NCBI GenBank assembly: GCA_015055975.1
Contig: SVHF01000011.1
Location: forward strand, 1-49,944
From: Clostridiales bacterium
Lineage (GTDB): Bacteria; Bacillota; Clostridia; Christensenellales; UBA3700
Direction of reading: 5' to 3'
DNA: 49,944 bases
This document shows, piece after piece, positions 43,896 through 49,944 of this stretch (its first letter is position 1; each line of letters starts with the position of its first letter). The notes beneath the pieces are model-generated. The model was not told the DNA's origin. It was given only the letters and a program-made list of their open reading frames with translations, and did not search any database. Made by a program: the position numbers and the translations under genes.

Positions 43896-44418
43896 TAGTG
43901 TTATTTTTGCCGGATTCGGTGGACAAGGAATTCTTTTCTCAGGAAAAGTATTAGCAACAGCTGGATTAATCGAAGATAAAGAAATAAGCTGGTTGCCATC
44001 TTATGGACCAGAAATGAGAGGAGGTACAGCAAATTGTAGCGTTATCATTTCAGATACACCAATTGGCTCACCAATTATCTCTGTTCCAAACGTAGTAATC
44101 GCAATGAATAGACCATCTCTAGATAAGTACATCGACGTTGCAGAAAAGGATGCTTTCGTTTTCTATGATAGTTCTTTAATCGATGAAGAAGTAACAAGAA
44201 AAGACGTTAAGGTATTCCCAATCCCAGCAACACAAATGGCTAACGATAACGGAGTAGCTGGACTTGCTAACATGATAATGTTAGGAAAGATGGTTAAGGA
44301 AAGCGGAGCTGTTTCATATGATTTAATTATGGAAGGCTTAAAGAAAGTAGTTTCAGCAAAACATGCTGACAAATTAGAAAAGAATATCAAGGCATTAGAC
44401 CTAGGATATAATTTCTAA
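43888..44418 (+). CDS. 2-oxoacid:ferredoxin oxidoreductase, gamma subunit
   Basis: The 176-residue subunit starts with GFGGQGILFSGKVLA, the standard opening, and includes LPSYGPEMRGGTANC, which contacts CoA. It completes the four-subunit enzyme with the ferredoxin, alpha and beta products. GGAGG precedes the ATG, inside the end of the beta gene. Confidence 0.92.
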   Translation: MTSSVIFAGFGGQGILFSGKVLATAGLIEDKEISWLPSYGPEMRGGTANCSVIISDTPIGSPIISVPNVVIAMNRPSLDKYIDVAEKDAFVFYDSSLIDEEVTRKDVKVFPIPATQMANDNGVAGLANMIMLGKMVKESGAVSYDLIMEGLKKVVSAKHADKLEKNIKALDLGYNF

Positions 44419-44446
44419 TCAAACAATTGATAAGGAGAATTTAACA

Positions 44447-45013
44447 ATGACAGATCAATTAAAAGAAATGGGTATGAGAATGGCTGACCTTCGTGAAGTT
44501 ATGGGATACACAGCTGTTGAAGTTGCAGAAAGACTTGGAATTTCAGAAGAAGAGTATCTTGCATACGAAAAGGGAGAACAAGACTTCTCATTCAGTACAA
44601 TGTATAACGTTGCAAAAATCTTCAACGTTGACGTTGTAACTTTGTTGAACGGTGACACAACTCCTCAACTAACAGGATGCGCACTTGCTAGAAAAGGACA
44701 AGGGTTTAAGATCATCAAAGATAATCAATATGACTATCGTCATTTAGCTTTTACTTTTAAAGATAAATTAGCTGATCCATTTATGGTAACTGTTCTGCCA
44801 AACCAAAGCGACTTAGTGTTGCACTCTCATGATGGGCAAGAATTCAACTATGTTGTAGAGGGAATGATTAAATTCACTTTTGGCGATATGTCTTATGAGT
44901 TAGAAGCAGGAGATAGCGTATACTTCGATTCTTCTATTCCTCATAAGGAAGAGCCAATGAACGGGAAAGCGGCTAGATTTTTAGCAATTGTAATCGAAAA
45001 CAATAATAAATAA
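44447..45013 (+). CDS. XRE-family regulator with C-terminal cupin domain
   Basis: The 188-residue protein has an N-terminal helix-turn-helix (about 8-65: AVEVAERLGISEEEYLAYEKG) and a small cupin barrel (about 110-185: LHSHDGQEFNYVVEG, then GDSVYFDSSIPHKEE). Such proteins sense a small ligand and regulate adjacent genes. It lies inside the operon between the oxidoreductase and the second ligase, so it is the prime candidate for their control. Confidence 0.9.
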   Translation: MTDQLKEMGMRMADLREVMGYTAVEVAERLGISEEEYLAYEKGEQDFSFSTMYNVAKIFNVDVVTLLNGDTTPQLTGCALARKGQGFKIIKDNQYDYRHLAFTFKDKLADPFMVTVLPNQSDLVLHSHDGQEFNYVVEGMIKFTFGDMSYELEAGDSVYFDSSIPHKEEPMNGKAARFLAIVIENNNK

Positions 45014-45034
45014 AAAACATAGGAGAACGTAATA

Positions 45035-46732
45035 ATGACGATTTATGAAAAGTACATCGGAAGAACCAGAGATTCTTTCGAGAGTTTAAAGGACGCACAA
45101 GAGAATTACAAAATCTCGTATCCTGATAACTTTAACTTTGCATATGATGTTATTGATGAGTTAGGAACAACAAAACCTAACAAGTTAGCTATGATCTGGG
45201 TTTCAAATGAAGGTGAAGAAAAGAGATTCACATTCAGAGATATGAAACTTTTATCTAACAGAGCAGCTAACTACTTTACATCTATAGGCATTGGTAAAGG
45301 GGATAGAGTGTTATTGGTATTGAAGAGAAGCTATCTATTCTGGATAGCACTATTAGGTCTACACAAGATAGGCGCAATAGGTATTCAAGCTACACACATG
45401 TTAATGGCAAAAGATTATGTGTATAGATGCCAAGCAGCCGAGATTAATGCAGTCATTATTACGGGCGACAGCGACGTCGTAGAAAGATTTGACGAAGGCG
45501 CCGATGCCTGCCCTACAGTTAGAATTAAGATTACAACAAAACAAAAGCGCGCAAATGGATGGTTAAACTTCGAAGAAGGGCTAGATAAAGCTAGCGACGA
45601 ATGGGAAAGAATAGATACTAAAGCTACAGATACAATGCTTTTAGCATTCACGTCTGGAACTAACGGATATCCAAAGATGGTTATTCATGACTTTACTTAC
45701 CCATTAGGACACATCATAACAGGTGTATTTTGGCATAGAGTTATTGATGGCGGATTACACTTCACAATTTCAGATACTGGTTGGTTGAAGGCTTTGTGGG
45801 GTAAATTCTACGGACAATGGTTCGGAGAAAGTGCAGTACTTGTTTACGACTTTGAAAAGTTCCATGCAGCAGATATTTTATCTAAACTAGAACACTATAA
45901 AGTTACAACATTCTGTGTACCACCTACAATGTACAGACTTCTTCTACAAGAAGATGTATCAAAATACAATCTAAAGAGTTTAGTTCATTGTAACGCAGCA
46001 GGCGAAGCGCTAAATCCAGAAATCTTTAATACTTGGAAGGCAGCAACAGGGCTTGAGATTCACGAAGGCTTTGGACAAACAGAAACAACTTGCGTTTTGG
46101 CAACATTAAAAGGATATGAAACTCCAGAATGTGGATTCATCGGAAAGGCTACACCTGGATTTGATGTTCAAATTCTAAATGAAGATGGAAATCCTTGTAT
46201 GCCAGGTGAAGTTGGTGAAATTTGTATCAGAGGTACAATTGATCATAAACCTTGTGGAATCTTTAGAGGATATTACAAGAACGAAGAAGCAACAGCTGAA
46301 GCTTGGAGAGACGGATTCTATCATACAGGCGATAAAGCTTATATCGACGAATTTAAGCGCGTTAGATACGTAGGAAGAACCGATGACGTTATTAAGTCTT
46401 CTGGATACAGAATTGGACCTTTTGAAGTTGAATCTGTACTATTAGAGCATGATGCTGTATTAGAAGTAGCCGTAACTGGTATCCCAGATCCAGTTAGAGG
46501 CTTCAATGTAAAAGCAACAATCGTTCTAAAGCCAGGATATGCTCCATCTGAAGCATTAACAAAAGAATTACAAGATTATGTAAAACATAATACTGCTCCA
46601 TATAAGTATCCAAGAGTCGTAGAGTATGTTACAGAATTACCAAAGACATTCAATGGTAAGATCAGAAGAACAGAAATCAGACAAAGAGATATTCAAAGAT
46701 ATAATCTTGAACATGGAACAAATATTATATAG
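45035..46732 (+). CDS. AMP-forming acyl-CoA synthetase
   Basis: A 565-residue adenylate-forming enzyme, close in layout to medium-chain and acetyl-type synthetases. Motifs: P-loop LLAFTSGTNGYPKMV, NAAGEALNPE, HEGFGQTETT, DGFYHTGDKAY, GRTDDVIKSSGYRIGPFEVE, and the catalytic Lys in FNGKIRRTEIR. It would activate an acid different from, or overlapping with, that of the fused synthetase at 38662. GGAG precedes the ATG. It is the last gene of the operon. Confidence 0.9.
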   Translation: MTIYEKYIGRTRDSFESLKDAQENYKISYPDNFNFAYDVIDELGTTKPNKLAMIWVSNEGEEKRFTFRDMKLLSNRAANYFTSIGIGKGDRVLLVLKRSYLFWIALLGLHKIGAIGIQATHMLMAKDYVYRCQAAEINAVIITGDSDVVERFDEGADACPTVRIKITTKQKRANGWLNFEEGLDKASDEWERIDTKATDTMLLAFTSGTNGYPKMVIHDFTYPLGHIITGVFWHRVIDGGLHFTISDTGWLKALWGKFYGQWFGESAVLVYDFEKFHAADILSKLEHYKVTTFCVPPTMYRLLLQEDVSKYNLKSLVHCNAAGEALNPEIFNTWKAATGLEIHEGFGQTETTCVLATLKGYETPECGFIGKATPGFDVQILNEDGNPCMPGEVGEICIRGTIDHKPCGIFRGYYKNEEATAEAWRDGFYHTGDKAYIDEFKRVRYVGRTDDVIKSSGYRIGPFEVESVLLEHDAVLEVAVTGIPDPVRGFNVKATIVLKPGYAPSEALTKELQDYVKHNTAPYKYPRVVEYVTELPKTFNGKIRRTEIRQRDIQRYNLEHGTNII

Positions 46733-46750
46733 TCGATAATTAAGCTCAAC

Positions 46751-46778
46751 AACGAGATCCGAAAGGGTCTCGTTTTTT
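46751..46778 (+). terminator. Terminator of the 2-oxoacid/acyl-CoA operon
   Basis: AACGAGA and TCTCGTT pair, with CC/GG inside and a short GAAAG loop, followed by six T. Confidence 0.85.
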
Positions 46779-46781
46779 GCA

Positions 46782-46900
46782 AAAAAAATAAGCAGGAAGT
46801 GCCAAGAGATCCACGTAATAACCCGCGCTCCAGCCCAGCTGTTATTAGCCGCCGAATATACTTTCGGTAAAATGTTGGCCCGAAGCCAACTGCATCCTGC
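46782..46900 (-). ncRNA. Candidate structured small RNA, about 110 nt plus U-tail
   Basis: On the minus strand a promoter places the transcription start exactly at the first G of GCAGGA (46900). The 5' GCAGGA pairs with TCCTGC (46792-46797) at the 3' end, and a run of T follows. Inside lie three more helices: GTTGGC/GCCAAC (loop TTCGG), CCGAA/TTCGG, and TAATAAC/GTTATTA with an 18-nt GC-rich cap. This gives a four-way junction. There is no reading frame of note. It is unlike 6S RNA (one long irregular hairpin) and lacks the GGAAG-AAGCAGC motif of SRP RNA. The local GC content is well above the surroundings. I know of no family that matches. Confidence 0.65.
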
Positions 46901-46906
46901 ATTCTA

Positions 46907-46936
46907 AATATATTAAATCCAAAGCGAGTTTGTCAA
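46907..46936 (-). promoter_or_regulatory. Predicted promoter of the structured small RNA
   Basis: Perfect TTGACA (46931-46936 on the minus strand), 18 bp, TATATT (46907-46912). It starts one base after the stop codon of the M20 peptidase gene. Confidence 0.75.
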
Positions 46937-46937
46937 A

Positions 46938-48230
46938 CTAAAAACAAAGCTCTTTTATAGCTTCATAATAAATATCAAAAGCTTTTTCAAAATCGGCAAC
47001 AGAAAAATGCTCATCAGCTTCATGAGCCGTTGATGTCTTGCCAGGGAAAACTGGACCAAAACCCACGCCATGTTCCATAGCTCTAGCATATGTGCCACCA
47101 CCTATTGCTATAGGCTCAAGGGAAGTGTTCATAACTTTGTTATATGCTCCTAAAAGAGATTGAACAAGTTCGTCATTTTTATTTACATATAAAGGTGGTT
47201 GATGGCTTATAAGTTCAACAGATGCAAAATCAAAAGCTCTCGTAACTCTATTTACTATATCTTCATGATTAAAAGATACGGGGTAGCGAACATCTAGATA
47301 GATATTTAGCTTACCATCTTTAATTTCGGCAATGCCGACATTTAGTGTTAACATTCCAGATTTTTCATCTTCGCAGTTAATCCATAAACCTTCGCCTTTT
47401 ATAGAATATAAAAGATTGAAAAGTTTTGTATAAACTCCACCCATAGTATCGCTAAAATATTGAAGTGTGTGAATAAAGGCGTTATCGCCTTTTTCTGGCG
47501 TAGATCCATGTGCGCCCATGCCATAAGTCTTTATAGAAGTTTTTCCATCTTCTATGCGAGCACATACGTTTATATCTGTTGGCTTTGGAAGTTCTTTATT
47601 AATTTTGGCAAGGCACATATCTATTACCATATTTGGTCTCTCGCCTGCTTGGATAGATAGCAATTCTTCTGGTTTATCTATAGATACTTTTATATGAAGG
47701 ATTCCTTTTTCAGAATAAATAACTGGGAAGTCTGCATCAGGGGAGAATCCATCTTTTGGCATTTTCTCAACTTGCTTATATCTTTCCATGCACTTCCAGC
47801 CGCTTTCTTCATTACCACCGAAAATGAATTTTATTTTCTTCTTTGGAGTATAGCCTTCTTGGATTAATTTATAAACAGCATATAGACAACAAACACATGG
47901 ACCTTTGTCGTCTAAAACACCACGGCCATATAACACGCCATCAATGACCTCTCCAAGAGGTTTTTTAGTCCAAGTCTGATTCTTATATGGAACAGTATCC
48001 ATATGGCCTAAAATGCCGAATTCTTCGCCATCGCCTATGGTGGCCGTTCCGTAGTATCCTTTTTCGTTTCTTGTTTCAAAGCCTAAAGATTTTGCGATGT
48101 TTAAAACTTCGTTTATACATTTGCCAACACCATCCCCAAAAGGAGATAGTTCGGTAGGCTCTGCTTGAACACTATCGATAGCAACTAATTTTAGAGTATC
48201 ATTTAAAACGTTATTTAAATAATTAATCAT
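46938..48230 (-). CDS. M20-family dipeptidase (PepV-like)
   Basis: A 430-residue cytosolic zinc peptidase. Metal and catalytic sites: GHMDTVP (His, with Asp two residues later), GRGVLDDKGP (bridging Asp), FGGNEESGWK (catalytic Glu pair), SPDADFPVIY and, near the end, TAHEADEHF (last His). The dimerisation-type insert lies in the middle. The layout matches PepV and Xaa-His dipeptidases. I chose the ATG at 48230. No Shine-Dalgarno is present, and TATAAT (48238-48243) ends 7 nt upstream, so this is another probable leaderless start. The upstream in-frame start would lie in the promoter. Confidence 0.9.
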   Translation of the reverse strand: MINYLNNVLNDTLKLVAIDSVQAEPTELSPFGDGVGKCINEVLNIAKSLGFETRNEKGYYGTATIGDGEEFGILGHMDTVPYKNQTWTKKPLGEVIDGVLYGRGVLDDKGPCVCCLYAVYKLIQEGYTPKKKIKFIFGGNEESGWKCMERYKQVEKMPKDGFSPDADFPVIYSEKGILHIKVSIDKPEELLSIQAGERPNMVIDMCLAKINKELPKPTDINVCARIEDGKTSIKTYGMGAHGSTPEKGDNAFIHTLQYFSDTMGGVYTKLFNLLYSIKGEGLWINCEDEKSGMLTLNVGIAEIKDGKLNIYLDVRYPVSFNHEDIVNRVTRAFDFASVELISHQPPLYVNKNDELVQSLLGAYNKVMNTSLEPIAIGGGTYARAMEHGVGFGPVFPGKTSTAHEADEHFSVADFEKAFDIYYEAIKELCF

Positions 48231-48237
48231 CGCTTTA

Positions 48238-48243
48238 ATTATA
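48238..48243 (-). promoter_or_regulatory. -10 box of the M20 peptidase gene
   Basis: A perfect TATAAT 7 nt before the start codon; the -35 is weak. On the other strand an extended -10 (TGGTATGCT at 48262-48270) may serve gltX. Confidence 0.55.
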
Positions 48244-48304
48244 CACAAATATAATTAAATATGGTATGCTTAATTAGACAATTAATATTTGAAGGAAGTA
48301 CAAG

Positions 48305-49750
48305 ATGGAAACAGTAAGAACAAGATTTGCACCAAGCCCAACAGGATTTATGCACATAGGAAACTTAAGAACATGTCTATATGCATATTTATGGGCAAAG
48401 AAACATAACGGAACATTTGTATTAAGAATTGAAGATACAGACCAAGAAAGATATGTTGAAGGTGCAGTAGACGTTATATATAGCACACTTAAAAAAGCAG
48501 GAATCGAGCACGACGAAGGCCCAGATAAAGATGGAGGGTATGGACCATATATCCAAAGCGAAAGAAAAGATCTTTATTTGAAATACGCAAAAGAACTTGT
48601 TGAAAAAGGTGGGGCTTATTATTGCTTCTGTACAAAAGAAAGATTAGCAACACTAAAAGACGAAAACGGAATTGGCAAATATGACAAGCACTGTTTAAAA
48701 CTTACAAAAGAAGAAGTAGAAGCAAAGCTTGCAGCTGGTGAACCATATGTTATTAGACAAAACATTCCAGAAGAAGGCGTATCTGAATATGATGATATGG
48801 TATTTGGACACATCTCTGTTCCAAATAAGGATATGGAAGACGAAATTTTAATTAAGACAGACGGCATGCCAACATACAACTTTGCAAACGTTGTTGATGA
48901 TCACTTAATGAAGATTAACTACGTTATAAGAGGTGTAGAGTACTTATCTTCAACTCCAAAATATAATTTAATGTATGATGCATTTGGATGGGAAAGACCT
49001 CACTATATGCACTTATCTCCAATTATGAAAGACGCTCAAAGAAAGCTATCTAAAAGATATGGAGATGCAAACTTCGAAGATTTTATTGCAAAGGGATATT
49101 TAGCAGAAGCTATTGTAAACTACATTGCTCTTTTAGGATGGGCACCAAAGTCTAACCAAGAAAAGATGACAATGCAAGAAATGCTAGAGCAATTTGATGT
49201 AGATGGTATTTCTCACTCTCCAAGTATTTTTGACGAAGCAAAGATGCGTTGGTTAAACGGAGAATATATTAAGGAATTATCTGTTGATGAATTCTTAAAA
49301 TATGCAACACCATATTTTGATGCAAGCAAAGTAGCTGGCAAGTATGATTATAGAAAACTTGCAGAATTGTTAATTCCAAGAACAGAAATCTTTAGCGATA
49401 TTCCAGAAAAGATTAACTTCTTAGAAGAATTTGGCGAATTTGATGTTGAGATGTTTGAGCACAAGAAGATGAAGATTACAAAAGAAATCGCATTAACGGC
49501 TCTAAAGAAATGTGAAGAAATTCTACCAAAGGTAGAAAACTGGACAAACGATAATCTAAAAGAATTGTTAACAGTAACCGCTCAAGAAATGGGAATTAAA
49601 ACAGGACAAATTTTCTTGCCATTAAGATTGGCAATAACAGCCGCAGCTTCAACTCCAGGTGGCGCAACCGAAATGGCAGAGCTTTTAGGGAAGGAAGAAA
49701 CATTAAGAAGATTGAGATTCTCAATTGAACTTCTAGAAAAGAACATATAA
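48305..49750 (+). CDS. gltX: Glutamate--tRNA ligase
   Basis: A class I synthetase of 481 residues. The HIGH motif is in FAPSPTGFMHIGNLRT, and the KMSKS equivalent in QRKLSKRYGD. RIEDTDQERY lies after the first motif. A zinc-type Cys cluster is not obvious. The anticodon domain is at the C-terminus. Firmicutes often use this enzyme for both tRNA-Glu and tRNA-Gln; no glutaminyl synthetase is seen here. GGAAG precedes the ATG. Confidence 0.96.
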   Translation: METVRTRFAPSPTGFMHIGNLRTCLYAYLWAKKHNGTFVLRIEDTDQERYVEGAVDVIYSTLKKAGIEHDEGPDKDGGYGPYIQSERKDLYLKYAKELVEKGGAYYCFCTKERLATLKDENGIGKYDKHCLKLTKEEVEAKLAAGEPYVIRQNIPEEGVSEYDDMVFGHISVPNKDMEDEILIKTDGMPTYNFANVVDDHLMKINYVIRGVEYLSSTPKYNLMYDAFGWERPHYMHLSPIMKDAQRKLSKRYGDANFEDFIAKGYLAEAIVNYIALLGWAPKSNQEKMTMQEMLEQFDVDGISHSPSIFDEAKMRWLNGEYIKELSVDEFLKYATPYFDASKVAGKYDYRKLAELLIPRTEIFSDIPEKINFLEEFGEFDVEMFEHKKMKITKEIALTALKKCEEILPKVENWTNDNLKELLTVTAQEMGIKTGQIFLPLRLAITAAASTPGGATEMAELLGKEETLRRLRFSIELLEKNI

Positions 49751-49757
49751 AACTAAG

Positions 49758-49795
49758 GGGCTGTTAAGAAATAAATCTTAGCAGCTCTTTTTTTT
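49758..49795 (+). terminator. Terminator of gltX
   Basis: GGGCTGTTAAGA pairs with TCTTAGCAGCTC (12 bp with two wobbles), followed by eight T. The stem resembles the ssrA terminator at 34-77. Confidence 0.85.
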
Positions 49796-49813
49796 ACAGT
49801 CGATTTTTTAAAA

Positions 49814-49833
49814 CTTAACAACTTGTTGTTAAG
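49814..49833 (-). terminator. Hairpin, probable terminator of the partial minus-strand gene
   Basis: CTTAACAA and TTGTTAAG form a perfect 8-bp stem with a 4-nt loop. On the minus strand it is followed by TTTT and lies 10 nt after the stop of the partial gene. Confidence 0.6.
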
Positions 49834-49842
49834 AAATAAATT

Positions 49843-49944
49843 TTATGGACGTTTTCGGAATCTCTTATATTTATGTGTTCTTTTTACTTTTTCGTTTGTT
49901 CCTTGTTTTCTCTTCGCTAAGATTTTATTAATATTAACCTCAGA
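49843..49944 (-). CDS. 3' end of an unidentified gene with a very basic C-terminus
   Basis: From the right edge, 33 codons are open on the minus strand and end with TAA at 49843. The tail contains KILAKRKQGTNEKVK and KYKRFRKRP, with 14 Lys/Arg among 33 residues, which would suit nucleic acid or ribosome binding. A terminator-like hairpin follows. The rest lies outside the window, so no function can be given. Confidence 0.5.
   Translation of the reverse strand, partial: SEVNINKILAKRKQGTNEKVKRTHKYKRFRKRP

Noticed and set aside
46782..46900. 6S RNA or SRP RNA
   Set aside because: The predicted fold is a multi-branched junction rather than a single long hairpin with a central bubble, and the conserved SRP loop motif is missing.

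Overview
The window looks like chromosomal DNA of a low-GC, anaerobic member of the Clostridia (Bacillota). The grounds are A/T-rich third codon positions, strong GGAGG-type ribosome binding sites, a clostridial-type tmRNA tag (ANKSEFALAA), a Gram-positive set of origin-linked genes and a ferredoxin-dependent 2-oxoacid oxidoreductase operon. I cannot name the genus. No rRNA, tRNA, insertion sequence, prophage or CRISPR array was seen.

Layout. (1) 1-5.4 kb, minus strand: a probable smpB-metY-metA unit whose last gene ends 13 nt before the tmRNA gene ssrA, then secG and a phosphohexomutase. (2) 5.4-16 kb, minus strand: an unusual permease-phosphohydrolase fusion, the tilS-cca-rmuC-PHP operon and an HD-mazG-dusB-trmL operon, which together are mostly tRNA maturation and nucleotide housekeeping. 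(3) 16-18.9 kb: an AraC-type regulator, then almost 2 kb without a conventional gene. This gap holds a 23-codon ORF, a candidate small RNA, a GC-alternating island, three DnaA boxes and two parS-like sites. (4) 18.9-30.2 kb: the origin gene set in a shuffled order: rpmH-rnpA-yidD-yidC-jag (+), parB and mnmE (-), mnmG-rsmG (+), dnaN and dnaA (-), recF (+). The dnaA/recF gap holds four perfect DnaA boxes and is the best oriC candidate. (5) 30.4-38.4 kb: gyrB-gyrA, a ROK sugar kinase and ftsH. (6) 38.4-46.7 kb: an operon with a TIM-barrel/acyl-CoA synthetase fusion, a P-loop ATPase, a ferredoxin, three subunits of a VOR-type 2-oxoacid:ferredoxin oxidoreductase, an XRE-cupin regulator and a second acyl-CoA synthetase. 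(7) 46.7-49.9 kb: a candidate structured RNA of about 110 nt with its own promoter, an M20 dipeptidase, gltX and the 3' end of an unidentified gene.

How the parts fit. The origin block supplies initiation (DnaA, DnaN), topology (gyrase), segregation (ParB and possible parS) and tRNA U34 modification (MnmE/MnmG). The operon in (6) has two ATP-dependent acyl-CoA synthetases beside an oxidoreductase that interconverts acyl-CoA and 2-oxoacids. This would suit assimilation of branched-chain or aryl carboxylic acids into amino-acid precursors, although the oxidative direction is also possible.

Most unusual points: several first genes of operons (mnmE, mnmG, dnaA, recF, the M20 peptidase, probably tilS and smpB) have a -10 box only 6-9 nt before the start codon and no Shine-Dalgarno, so they look leaderless, whereas genes inside operons have strong ones; two fusion proteins; two promoter-terminator RNA units that match no family I recognise; and DnaA-box clusters at three places.
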